A stretch of 64,000 bases of DNA from Verrucomicrobium sp. BvORR034 (GTDB lineage: Bacteria; Verrucomicrobiota; Verrucomicrobiia; Verrucomicrobiales; Verrucomicrobiaceae): contig NZ_BATQ01000163.1 of the NCBI RefSeq assembly GCF_000739635.1, positions 1 to 64,000 on the forward strand, in the 5' to 3' direction. The notes under the pieces were generated by a model. That model had not been told where the DNA came from. It did no database searches and saw only the letters and a program-made list of their open reading frames with translations. Shown one piece after another: positions 15,987 through 24,286 of this stretch; position 1 is the first letter of the stretch; every line of letters begins with the position of its first letter. A program made the translations under genes and the position numbers.

Positions 15987-16549
15987 GCGATGGACTTGAA
16001 AACTCTGGCAGGAACACCACCCACAATCGTGTTTTCGGGAACGTCTCTGGTCACCACCGCACCGGCCGCGATAACGGCGTTTTCCCCGATGGTGACTCCT
16101 TGCATGACGGTGGCATTCGCGCCTATCCACGCATTTTTTCTGATGTGGACGGGTGCCGCAGTGAGCGAGTGTCGGTTTTCTGGCGACACCGGGTGCCCTT
16201 CAGTGAGCAAGCTCACTCCAGGGGCGATGAAGACGTCGTCCTCAATCGTGATCCCTCCCAGGTCGAGAAAGACGCAGTTGAAGTTGATGAAGACGCGCTT
16301 CCCGATCCTGGTGTGCCTGCCGTAGTTGACGTGGAAGGGCGGGAAGATGGCGGTGCTTTCGTCGATCTCGTTACCCGTAATTTGGCTCAGAAGGTGACGT
16401 ATCTCGTTGGGATCGGCGGACTGGTTCAATCGCAGCAGTAGCTTCCGCGTGGCAAAGGAGGCGTCCACAAGCTTGCCGAACTCGGGGTCATCAGCGGGAA
16501 TGGTTCCGCCATTCCGAAGCCGCGCAAATACATCGGTCGGTAGTTTCAT
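15983..16549 (-). CDS. Hexapeptide-repeat O-acetyltransferase (LacA/NodL/Maa type)
   Basis: 188 residues. The N-terminal helical part includes GGTIPADDPEFGKLVDASFATRKLLLRLN, as in maltose or galactoside acetyltransferases. The C-terminal left-handed beta-helix carries hexapeptide repeats (IGKRVFINFNCVFLDLGGITIEDDVFIAPGV; KNAWIGANATVMQGVTIGENAVIAAGAVVTRDVPENTIVGGVPARV). The phrase FPPFHVNYGRHTRIG and the His in TEGHPVSPENR match the acetyl-CoA-dependent active-site region of the family. It likely acetylates a sugar hydroxyl in the cytoplasm. The start codon is preceded by a long hairpin at 16561-16615. It sits in the same orientation as the AraC/hydrolase pair upstream and overlaps the cyclophilin-like gene downstream. 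Confidence 0.9.
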   Translation of the reverse strand: MKLPTDVFARLRNGGTIPADDPEFGKLVDASFATRKLLLRLNQSADPNEIRHLLSQITGNEIDESTAIFPPFHVNYGRHTRIGKRVFINFNCVFLDLGGITIEDDVFIAPGVSLLTEGHPVSPENRHSLTAAPVHIRKNAWIGANATVMQGVTIGENAVIAAGAVVTRDVPENTIVGGVPARVFKSIA

Positions 16550-16560
16550 GCGTTAAAGAA

Positions 16561-16615
16561 GGGGTGAGGCCGGACGACTATCGCTGGCACTGGTGCCGTG
16601 CCAGTGCCTCACCCC
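16561..16615 (-). promoter_or_regulatory. Long hairpin in the leader of the acetyltransferase gene
   Basis: GGGGTGAGGC (16561-16570) pairs perfectly with GCCTCACCCC (16606-16615), and inside it CTGGCAC (16584-16590) pairs with GTGCCAG (16598-16604). The structure ends 11 bp before the acetyltransferase ATG. No T-tract follows, so it is not a standard terminator. It could limit translation, stabilise a processed transcript or be a repeat relic. Confidence 0.45.
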
Positions 16616-16811
16616 GGGTGGGGACCAGACCACATCGCCAGGGCTGATCTCCTCTAGGGGCCCGCCTTCGCACTGCGTCCTGCCCAATCCAGAGGTGACA
16701 ATAGTGGTCTGGCCGATCGGGTGGGTGTGTTATTGTCCTCTGGAAGAATGCTGGCCTGCAAGCTTGAGACCAAGCGCAACCCGCATGCTCCCAGAAACTG
16801 CCGTCGGGGCA

Positions 16812-17910
16812 TCATTTCAGGTTCGTGGCAAAGAACTCTCCGATCCTGTCAAAGGGGATCACCTTTACCTGGTCATACAGATCAACGTGGTTCGCCCCTT
16901 TGATGATGAGGAGTTCCTTCGGCTTCGCCGCCGCCTCATAGGCAGTCTCGCTAAAGTAGCGTGAATGAGCCTTTTCCCCGTGAATAAAGAGGATCGGACG
17001 GGGCGATATTTCTTTGATGTAAGTCAGTATCGGCATGTTCATGAAGGACAGCGGATTCGTGAGGGTCCATCAGCTGTTTGAGTTGATCGACCTAGGATGG
17101 AATCCGCGCGGCTCCTTGTAGTAGTCGGCGTAGTCCACCATGAACTGCGGTTCTCCCCCTTTTAGCACGTTGAAGAGGGGGCCCAGCTCCGGCCCCCCCT
17201 TTTTCCGCATCCTTCCAGCGCTGCTGGCTGAGCTGCTCCAGGGTTCTTGCGCGCTCTTCCACGGTCACCCTGTCGTTGTACCCCCTGGACATGACTCGGG
17301 TCATGTCATACATTGTGCTGGTCACCACGGCTTTGATGCGCTTGTCCGCAGCCGCAGCGTTCAGAGCCATGCCACCCCAGCCGCAAATGCCGATGATCCC
17401 GATGCGTTCGCGATCCACCTCGGGTTGCAAGCCGAGAAAGTCCACCGCGGCGCTGAAGTCTTCGGTATTGATGTCCGGTGACGCGACATGACGAGGCTGG
17501 CCGCCGCTTTCTCCAGTGTAGGAGGGATCAAAGGCCAGGGTGACGAATCCGCGCTCCGCCATCGTTTGCGCATACAATCCAGACGATTGCTCCTTTACTG
17601 CGCCAAATGGGCCCCCCACCGCGATTGCCGCCGAATGCTGCTCGCGAATGTTCTTCGGCCGGTACAAGTCTGCGACCAAGGTGATGCCATAGCGGTTCTT
17701 AAATGAGACCTTCCGATGATCGACCTTTGCGCTCTTGGGGAATGTTTTGTCCCATTCGCCCTCCGATTGAGCCATGGCCGGGCCAGCAGCGGCTGAAGCA
17801 AAGCCCAGCGCGGCGATCACGGTGTTCGTCAATTTCCGCCATCCGCGACGCGGGTGGTGCGGCGGTTTCAGAGGCGGCGTTGCGCAAGGCGTATCTTGGT
17901 GATTCTTCAT
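16812..17910 (-). pseudogene. Alpha/beta hydrolase, disrupted by a frameshift and a stop
   Basis: The reading starts with a basic N-terminus and signal-like segment (IAALGFASAAAGPAMAQ). It continues as an alpha/beta hydrolase of the dienelactone hydrolase/YcjY-like group: VSFKNRYGITLVADLYRP, the nucleophile-elbow region GIIGICGWGGMALNAAAAD (Cys in place of Ser), and ARTLEQLSQQRWKDAEKG. There the frame slips in a run of seven G (17193-17199 on the plus strand). Removing one G restores GPELGPLFNVLKGGEPQFMVDYADYYKEPRGFHPRSINSNS. An in-frame TGA then follows (17070-17072), after which the same frame continues [39 protein letters not shown] to the natural end with the catalytic His (GANHVDLYD). 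Two independent lesions suggest a genuine pseudogene. Confidence 0.8.
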
Positions 17911-17960
17911 GGTGAGCCCACGGTACCCCGTTGAGCCCCCGCCTGCTCTCGCGGTTCTGC

Positions 17961-18950
17961 TCAGCCTGTCGCGATTCTGCTAAAATCGTCTGGAGACACA
18001 TCGATCTTCGTCCTCTCCCGGTATTCGTGAGGGCTGAGCCCTGTCTCCTTGCGAAACACATGGGCGAAATGGCTGGGGCTGGTGTAGCCTACATCCATGC
18101 CGATCTCGATGATGGGCTTCGAGGTATCGCGTAGAAGCTCCTGCGATTTCGACATTCTGAGACGGATGAAATACTGGGAGGGCGAGAAACCGGTATTGCC
18201 CTTGAACAGGCGGGAAAAGTGCGACTCGCTCATCTTGATCGCCGCCGCCAGTTCTCCAATGTTGATTCCTTGATCCAAGGACACCTCCATCATCTTCAAA
18301 ACCCGGTGCAAATGAAACGCAGGAAGTGAGGTGGCACGATGGTGACGCGGGTTTTCATCGTCCCGGTAGGCTCGGACGAGGTGCGTCGCCAGACTCTGAG
18401 CGATCCCTTGCACGAACGACGGGCTGGCCTCTTTTTGCTCGCAAAGCTCCTGCCGCAGCATCTCCAGGAAGGCGACTATCACGGGTTCCCGGATGCCATT
18501 GAACTCTTTCAACTGAGGGGCTCTAGCACTTGCCCCCAAGAGCTCTTTCGCAGCCCGCCCAAAAAGCGGGAGCCCGATCGTGGCGTGCATGACCACAATT
18601 GGGTCCGGTCCGGTGGACTTCCAACGGAGCTCGTAAGGGTCCGGTGAGGTGATCAAGAACAGAGCCCCTGGCTCCACCAGATGCGTGTTCCATTCTCCCC
18701 CCAACTCCCTGTCTTCACAAACGACATGGCCGGAAATCTGCCAGTGCAGTTGCGGCTCGGCCACAGCAGGGATGAGCATCGTCTTCCCCACCGCCGGCCT
18801 CGTATGAATCTCGACAAGGATGTTCTGCCACGCCGGCCCCTCCCCCAAGTGGATCATCTTCCCCGGGAAGTACTTGCGGTGCTCCTCAGCAGATGTGCGG
18901 GGCGGAACTTCCATCGCCGTCACGATAGCCAGTATTACTTCTTGAGGCAA
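17961..18950 (-). CDS. AraC-family transcriptional regulator
   Basis: 329 residues. The N-terminal part (about 20-190) is a cupin-like effector domain of the AraC type that binds a small ligand (LGEGPAWQNILVEIHTRPA, then HWQISGHVVCEDRELGGEW and LVEPGALFLITSPDPYELRW). The C-terminal part (about 220-322) has two helix-turn-helix motifs: NIGELAAAIKMSESHFSRLFK and PIIEIGMDVGYTSPSHFAHVFRKETGLSPHEYR. The gene lies 50 bp upstream of the disrupted hydrolase on the same strand. AraC regulators paired with such hydrolases usually control them, so this one may have lost its target. The start at MPQEVILAIVTAMEV is the farthest upstream; a later Met at residue 13 is possible. Confidence 0.88.
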   Translation of the reverse strand: MPQEVILAIVTAMEVPPRTSAEEHRKYFPGKMIHLGEGPAWQNILVEIHTRPAVGKTMLIPAVAEPQLHWQISGHVVCEDRELGGEWNTHLVEPGALFLITSPDPYELRWKSTGPDPIVVMHATIGLPLFGRAAKELLGASARAPQLKEFNGIREPVIVAFLEMLRQELCEQKEASPSFVQGIAQSLATHLVRAYRDDENPRHHRATSLPAFHLHRVLKMMEVSLDQGINIGELAAAIKMSESHFSRLFKGNTGFSPSQYFIRLRMSKSQELLRDTSKPIIEIGMDVGYTSPSHFAHVFRKETGLSPHEYRERTKIDVSPDDFSRIATG

Positions 18951-19123
18951 CTCGCAAACGGACCGCGTCGGAGGCTACTGACCTGCAACGGGGCAGAACA
19001 ACTAAATGCCTCTTGACTGACGACGGGGAAATCACAAACCGGGCAGCGGGAGCATTCTTTCCAAGACGAGATTGCGATTACTTACTTGGCTTGGCAAGCA
19101 CAGCCTATCTTCTTAGAGTTCAA

Positions 19124-19891
19124 TCAGAACACCTCCACCCAAGGCAGACTCAACGCGTGAAAGTAGGGTCCGAAACCTTCCCTCACGATCGTGGCCACCA
19201 TCTGCACAAAAGCCTCCCGCTGGCCGTGGACGTGGTCTGCATCCAACGCCTGATAGTAGGCCAGGCGACGCTCCACGGGCAAGATGGCTGGCGGGAAGCC
19301 TGCCTTCATGAACTCCAGGTTCATGAGCAACCGTGAGGTTCTCCCGTTTCCATCCACAAAGGGATGGTTCTTCACGAAATCGCTGTGCACCCGAGCGGCA
19401 CGCTCGACGGGGTGCAGACTCATCGCCTCGGTCTGATACCAGGCGATGAAACGCTCCATCAACTCCGGCACCACGACCTGATCAGGCAGCAGATGATTGG
19501 CGCCGGCAATACGCACGTTGATCGTGCGATAGCGCCCTGCATTGTCGTCATCGATCCCCTTCAGGATCAACTGATGGATCGACTTGATCCCCCACTCGCT
19601 CAGCGGTTCGTTCTGCTGCACGAGTTCCTCAAGGTAGAGGATGGCATTCCGGTGATTCACGGCTTCCAGATGCTCACGGAGCGTCTTGCCCCCAATCGTA
19701 ATCCCCTCAAGCGCCACCTTGGTTTCCTGTAGTGTGAGCGTGTTGCCCTCGATGGCGTTGGAATGGTAAGTCCAGCGGACGATGAGATCCTCCCGCAAAT
19801 TGCGGACAATGGCCGGATCCAGAGGTCGATGCTGATCGAGCCTAGCTTTGAGGCGGTCAATGTCTGGAAAGGCGTGCATGACTTGGTTCAC
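19124..19891 (-). CDS. Fic-domain protein (putative AMP transferase)
   Basis: 255 residues. The Fic core motif HPFVDGNGRTSR (about residues 163-174) matches the HxFx(D/E)GNGRxxR consensus with all catalytic residues present. The N-terminal inhibitory helix motif (S/T)xxxE(G/N) is present as SNAIEG (about 43-48), which marks an auto-inhibited Fic with the inhibitory helix in the same chain. The expected activity is transfer of AMP from ATP to a hydroxyl side chain of a target protein. There is no separate antitoxin gene alongside, in agreement with an internal inhibitory motif. The C-terminal segment (about 178-255) is helical and has no recognised winged-helix. An in-frame Met at residue 5 is an alternative start. 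Confidence 0.92.
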   Translation of the reverse strand: MNQVMHAFPDIDRLKARLDQHRPLDPAIVRNLREDLIVRWTYHSNAIEGNTLTLQETKVALEGITIGGKTLREHLEAVNHRNAILYLEELVQQNEPLSEWGIKSIHQLILKGIDDDNAGRYRTINVRIAGANHLLPDQVVVPELMERFIAWYQTEAMSLHPVERAARVHSDFVKNHPFVDGNGRTSRLLMNLEFMKAGFPPAILPVERRLAYYQALDADHVHGQREAFVQMVATIVREGFGPYFHALSLPWVEVF

Positions 19892-20100
19892 TCACACTTT
19901 CACCCGATGCAGCCTCGTCAGCAAGCTTTGCCTCAGACGGCGCCTTCAGCGCATCGAAATTGGAGCAGCTATTGATGCCTGCGCCTCTCAACCGAAGGAT
20001 CGTTTGATGCAAAGGCAATATCGGAAAGTAGCACCACCTTTGGGGGAAACGATGACTCGTCCGAAGAGTCTTAAATGTTCTCTCTTCAGGAGAGAGAAAG
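19892..20100. other. Gap between Fic gene and tRNA-Arg
   Basis: About 210 bp. A perfect 7-bp hairpin on the minus strand just past the tRNA (TTCTCTC-CTGAA-GAGAGAA, about 20079-20097) may terminate or trim the tRNA transcript, although no long T-run follows. Nothing else is recognised. Confidence 0.4.
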
Positions 20101-20174
20101 CGCACCCGTCAGGATTCGAACCTGAAACCTTCTGATCCGTAGTCAGATGCTCTAATCCGTTGAGCTACGGGTGC
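20101..20174 (-). tRNA. tRNA-Arg (anticodon ACG)
   Basis: On the minus strand the acceptor stem GCACCCG/CGGGTGC carries discriminator G. The D arm is AGCTC..GAGC, the anticodon stem-loop TCTGA-CTACGGA-TCAGA gives anticodon ACG, and the T arm is TCAGG-TTCGAAT-CCTGA. The 3' CCA is not encoded, in contrast to the tRNA-Gly of this window. Confidence 0.96.
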
Positions 20175-20558
20175 TTGTGTCGTTCGCAGATCGTGTCGGC
20201 GAGGGATTGGAAGAATAGGCGGAAAGCGGTTTTTGTCAAACAGAGGGCAGAGATTTTTTCAGATTTTTTTGAGGCCCGGGAAGTTGAGTGCGAAGAGGTT
20301 GGAGGGGGCTGAAAATGCTGCGATCCCGTTCAGGTGAAGCAGCTTGCAACTCGGACTGGCTGACCCGTTTCGGCTGCCTAGCTTCGGCCAACCTCATGAA
20401 TCCTTCGTGCCTTTGTGTGAGGATACAGATCTTCCTATCCAGCGAACGATGCCGATTGCCAATCTGCGGCACAGCAGATTGCCAATCTGCGCTACGCTAT
20501 CAGCCGGTCCCTGACCTCATGTCTGGAGTCTGATGTCTGGCAGTCTGGTGTCTCCCCC
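20175..20558. repeat. Intergenic region with repeat modules
   Basis: 384 bp with no gene. It contains the CTTCGTGCCTTTGTGTGA phrase (20403-20420), a double GATTGCCAATC repeat (20450-20498), and short direct repeats of GTCTGGAGTCTG-type sequence (20520-20552) just downstream of the next gene's stop. The upstream half is T-rich and probably holds the tRNA-Arg promoter. Confidence 0.6.
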
Positions 20559-21677
20559 CTAAATTCTCGGCTTGGGCGAACCCTTACTCTGGAGCGTCGC
20601 GGCGAGGTCGCCGGAGGCCAGCACGGGGAGCAGTTCGTAGCGGGGCTTGGGCGTGTAGGCGGGGTCGTCGAGGATCTTCACGCAGATGTCCCAGGCGAAG
20701 TCCACCAGCGGTGGGACGTGAACGGTGGCGTCGATCTCTGAATTCACCACGAGGCTGAGGCCGCCGCCGTTGCCAGGGTTGCCATCGAGTCCGAGGATCA
20801 GAAGGGAGTCACGAACGGGCGGCTGGGCGGCACGAGCCGCACGGGCAGCGCCGAAGGCCATGAAATCGCTGTGGCAGAAGACGACATCGAACTGCTTCTG
20901 CAAGCGCAGAGCGTCGTTGAACCGATAACCGGCTTCTTCCGCCGCCCAGTTGGCGGGGGCGTCATGCACCAGGACCACGCCGGGGGCTTTCTTGAGCGCG
21001 GCCTGAAAGGCGGTGGACACCCCTTTGGAATACGCATTGCCCTCCGGCCCGGTGATCTGCACCACCCGGCCAACGGTCTCCGGCCGCCCCTCCTCCGCGG
21101 ACTTCTGCTGCAAGGCGGAGACGACAAAGTTCCCGGCCATCTCACCGATCTTGGCCTCGTCCACAAAGAGGGCGGTGGTGCAGGCCTTCTCCGGCAGGTC
21201 CTTGGAAAACGCGATGATGGTGACGCCAGTGGCCTTCAATTCAGTGAGGACGGGCACAAGTGCCAGAGCATCCACCGGGAACACGAAGAGATGCGTGGCC
21301 CCTTGGGAAACCTGTGTGCGTATCTGGGCAATCTGACGTTGCACGTCTCCCAGGGCCATGATCTGCACCAGATCCACCCCGGCCCGGGTCCGGACGAGAC
21401 GCTCGGTCAGCACCTGCTGGAAGTTTTGCATGGGGGTCTCCAGCGAGTCCAGGAACACCACCACCTTCGACCGCTTGGGAGCCTCCTTGCCAAACACCCC
21501 CTTCTTCTCCGGTAGTAGAGGGGCGGCGGGATCCGGCTGCGGCTGGGTACGATCCCGCTTCTTGCACCCCAGAATCGACACCCCCGCCCCTACGGCCAGA
21601 CCAAGGCGTCCCAGCATCGCAAGGGCAGCGCGGCGGCTAGCGGGCTCTGAAGGCGTGTCGGACGGGGGCATCAGCAT
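20559..21677 (-). CDS. Sugar ABC transporter substrate-binding lipoprotein
   Basis: 372 residues. The N-terminus has twin Arg (ASRRAALAMLGRLGLAVGAGVSILGC) followed by a lipobox-like ILGC with Cys near residue 38, so export by Tat or Sec and lipid anchoring are likely. The mature protein is a Peripla_BP_4 type I binding fold: SKVVVFLDSLETPMQNFQQVLTERLVR; GATHLFVFPVDALALVPVLTELKATG; VGRVVQITGPEGNAYSKGVSTAFQAAL; FDVVFCHSDFMAFGAARAA; and ILGLDGNPGNGGG. This fold binds ribose-, galactose- or xylose-type sugars. No permease or ATPase gene is adjacent, so it is an orphan. Starts at 21677 and 21671 (Met3) are both possible. GC-rich coding is like its neighbours. Confidence 0.88.
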   Translation of the reverse strand: MLMPPSDTPSEPASRRAALAMLGRLGLAVGAGVSILGCKKRDRTQPQPDPAAPLLPEKKGVFGKEAPKRSKVVVFLDSLETPMQNFQQVLTERLVRTRAGVDLVQIMALGDVQRQIAQIRTQVSQGATHLFVFPVDALALVPVLTELKATGVTIIAFSKDLPEKACTTALFVDEAKIGEMAGNFVVSALQQKSAEEGRPETVGRVVQITGPEGNAYSKGVSTAFQAALKKAPGVVLVHDAPANWAAEEAGYRFNDALRLQKQFDVVFCHSDFMAFGAARAARAAQPPVRDSLLILGLDGNPGNGGGLSLVVNSEIDATVHVPPLVDFAWDICVKILDDPAYTPKPRYELLPVLASGDLAATLQSKGSPKPRI

Positions 21678-21837
21678 CCCGCCATTTTGAACCGCGATGG
21701 CGCGAGATCAAAATCACAAAATTTGAAAATGATCTATCCGGATACCAGACGGCCGGACACCAGACCTCAGTTTAGCAGGCTGCCACCGGCACACTGCCCC
21801 TTTTCCCTCTTTAGTCCCTTATCCCTTTTCCCTCATC

Positions 21838-22944
21838 TCACGGGCGCGCTTCCAGGATCATGTTGAACGGCGTCTCTGCGGCGCGGCGGATGCGGGTGAA
21901 CCCGGCTTCCTCCAACACCTTGCGCAGGCGGGCCTCACCGGCCTGGGCCCCCAGGGCGACGCCCAAGCCCTGACTCATGGCGCAGGGAGTGCAAATCATG
22001 GTGGAGAAGGCATAGAACACGCGGCCCACGGGATTCAGGTTCGCGGAAAGTGAATCGCCCGCCATGGGCTCCACCAGCATCCAGGTACCGTCCGGCTTCA
22101 AGTGCCGGCAGATCTGGGCGGCCACTCCCACGGGGTCGCCCATGTCGTGCAGAGCATCGAACACCGTGACGAGGTCGTATTCATGCCCAGTGAAATTCTT
22201 GGCCGAAGCTACGGCGAACTTGAGGTTGTCCAGCCCGGCATGCTGGGCCTTGCGATTCGATTCCTCGATCGATTCCGCATGCAGGTCGAAGCCGGTGAAC
22301 TTCGACTTGGGGAAAGCCCGCGCCATGATGAAGGTGGAAGCCCCCCAGCCACACCCGACATCGGCCACATGGGCCCCGCGCTCCAGCTTGGCAATCACCC
22401 CATCCAGCGCAGGCAGCCAGTGGTGTACGATGTTGGCCTCATAGCCTGGGCGGAAGAAGCGCTCCGTTCCGCAGAAGAGGCAGTTGTGGTGGTCGCCCCA
22501 GGGAATACCTCGCCCGGTGCGAAACGCAGTCTCCACCTGCGGTTCATCGATGTAGATGGACGCCATCGCAAAGTAGCCACCGACCATGGCCGCGGGGCTG
22601 TTGGGGTCCGCCAGCACCGCGGCCTGCTCCGGGTTCATGGAAAAAGTCTCAGTGGCAGAATCATAGTCCACGTAGCCTGAGGCCGCCTGGCAGGCGAGCC
22701 ACTCGCGCACATAACGCTCGTAGCACTGGGTGCGCTCCGCCAGTTGGGTGGAGGTCGCAGGGCCCTGCCCGGCCAGGGCGGCATAGAGACCGAGCCGGTC
22801 CCCCAGCAATACGAGGGCGCCACTGGCAGCGGCCCCGAGGTCCCCCACCATCTTGCCCACGAAGGCGTTCAGTTTTTTCTCATCCACCGGCGGCATGGCG
22901 GCAGATGACCCGGTTGACGAAGCTGGCAGGGTAGAAGTTTGCAT
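21838..22944 (-). CDS. Class I SAM-dependent methyltransferase with N-terminal winged helix
   Basis: 368 residues from MQTSTLPASSTG; the upstream 22 residues are poor. The N-terminal part (about 20-105) is a winged-helix dimerisation domain like that of O-methyltransferases and Rv2258c-type proteins (GALVLLGDRLGLYAALAG, ATSTQLAERTQCYERYVREWLACQ). The Rossmann methyltransferase domain begins near residue 172 with SAM motif I VADVGCGWGAS. It is followed by acidic motif II FTGFDLHAESIEESN, motif IV DLVTVFDALHDMGDP and ICRHLKPDGTWMLVEP. The C-terminus ends FTRIRRAAETPFNMILEARP. The substrate is unknown. The gene is monocistronic on the minus strand. Confidence 0.88.
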   Translation of the reverse strand: MQTSTLPASSTGSSAAMPPVDEKKLNAFVGKMVGDLGAAASGALVLLGDRLGLYAALAGQGPATSTQLAERTQCYERYVREWLACQAASGYVDYDSATETFSMNPEQAAVLADPNSPAAMVGGYFAMASIYIDEPQVETAFRTGRGIPWGDHHNCLFCGTERFFRPGYEANIVHHWLPALDGVIAKLERGAHVADVGCGWGASTFIMARAFPKSKFTGFDLHAESIEESNRKAQHAGLDNLKFAVASAKNFTGHEYDLVTVFDALHDMGDPVGVAAQICRHLKPDGTWMLVEPMAGDSLSANLNPVGRVFYAFSTMICTPCAMSQGLGVALGAQAGEARLRKVLEEAGFTRIRRAAETPFNMILEARP

Positions 22945-23497
22945 GGCGGCGGATTGGGTTCGATGAACTAAAATCGCAAAGTCTTCCAGAAGGGGCATCC
23001 TCGGAAACAAAGGGAAGCGTCTGGCAACGCGGGCTCAGCAGCGACAGCGGCACCTCCAAGGCCTCCCCCTCTTTGGCGGACGGAACGACCATGAACACAG
23101 TCCGGGCAAAGGCCCAGGCTGGACTGTGTTGAGTCCCGTCGAACCGGCTCCGAGGCAGCTTCTTCGTGCACTCCGTGGCCTCCTCTTTGGTGATCGTTTT
23201 GAGGATACCAAATTCCACTACCCATGGCAAGACGGCCTCAAACAACACCCGAATTCGGACGCGAATAAAAATATTTCAGCCAGTTTTTGAGTCCTCTGTC
23301 GATTTTGCTCGACCTCGATATGGTAAATCCTTTAAAAACTCATGCGGCACCCTGAGAATTCACTCTCCAAATTCTAAGAAATCCCCCTCATTATTGAGGT
23401 TTATTTTAGAATTCCGAAATACTTGTTGCCGATTCGCTGAAAAATTGGTAATTTCGGCCCAAGTTTATAAAAATCAAACCGGAGGGTCCGAGTTTCC
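22945..23497. other. Long intergenic region, AT-rich on its right half
   Basis: About 550 bp between divergent genes. The left half contains a minus-strand reading (22880-23248) whose first 50 residues look protein-like (VVEFGILKTITKEEATECTKK), but it overlaps the methyltransferase start and has no family, so I leave it unannotated. The right half (23250-23497) is unusually AT-rich (for example AAATACTTGTTGCCGATT) and probably carries the promoter of the 23498 gene. No clear promoter pair is seen. Confidence 0.4.
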
Positions 23498-24286
23498 ATG
23501 TTCTGCCAACTCTTCAAAAGGCGTGTCAGAGCGCATGCTGAGCGGCTGTTTCATTTTCTCCTTCCGCACGGATTTTCCGGCGAGATATTTCTCTGTGGGA
23601 GTGCCTTTAAGCCCCTGCTCAAGAAGAGCCTGCCCGTGCATGATGTGGACCTCTGGGTGCGCACGGCTGAGGACCGGATGAAGCTCTGCCAGGCCCTGAT
23701 TCAGCGTGGGGCCTCCTTGGTGCCCGATGCCCAGCACCCACACGCACTCAAATTCCGCCTGGAAGGTCATCTCATAGAGATCACCTGCAACGCGGTGCAC
23801 GATGGCACCCTCTCCGATGTGGTGCACACCTATGAGCTGGCCGTGCACGGGCTGGGAGTTCACTACAAAAACGGCGCGCTGATCGACACCTGCGTAAGCC
23901 CGGAATGCTGGGATGCCGTGTGGCACCGGCAGGTGAAGGTGATGCCTGCTTATGTCTGCCTGCTCATGATGATGAAGCCCGCCTGCCTTATCCGCACTCT
24001 GCACCGCATGGGGCAGGAAGCGGCCGAGCTGGGCTTCGACGTGCATGTGGATGAGGAGCACCGCCTCTGGGAGATCTACTGGCACGACTACTCTGAGGAA
24101 GAACGGAAGGCCGCCATGGACCTCTACTTTGAGACCACCGTGTGCCACAAGAGCCAGCACCACTACCATGTGGTGCGCCGGGGGACCATTGGACTGGTCA
24201 TGACGCCTGCGCCAGCGCATGCCCCGGCCCAGGCAGGTGCCAGCGGAAAGGTGCAGACACGCCAGCTCCGGCCGAAGGTGGCCTAG
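23498..24286 (+). CDS. Nucleotidyltransferase-fold protein of unknown substrate
   Basis: 262 residues. Residues 28-60 contain the pattern of the nucleotidyltransferase superfamily: IFLCGSAF (GS helix start), then an Asp pair in VHDVDLWVR (D-V-D about 20 residues later). A third acidic strand could be EGHLIEITCN. The middle (about 90-175) is helical, with His- and Cys-rich segments (LIDTCVSPECWDAVWHRQVKV). The last 35 residues are Ala/Pro-rich and disordered. The fold and metal-binding Asp pair suggest nucleotide transfer or a toxin/antibiotic-type MNT activity, but the substrate is unknown and no partner antitoxin gene is adjacent. The start is at the first Met after an AT-rich leader. Confidence 0.6.
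   Translation: MFCQLFKRRVRAHAERLFHFLLPHGFSGEIFLCGSAFKPLLKKSLPVHDVDLWVRTAEDRMKLCQALIQRGASLVPDAQHPHALKFRLEGHLIEITCNAVHDGTLSDVVHTYELAVHGLGVHYKNGALIDTCVSPECWDAVWHRQVKVMPAYVCLLMMMKPACLIRTLHRMGQEAAELGFDVHVDEEHRLWEIYWHDYSEEERKAAMDLYFETTVCHKSQHHYHVVRRGTIGLVMTPAPAHAPAQAGASGKVQTRQLRPKVA

Noticed and set aside
22880-23248. 122-residue minus-strand reading ahead of the methyltransferase
   Set aside because: The first half looks protein-like, but it overlaps the methyltransferase start out of frame and has no recognisable family or ribosome-binding site.
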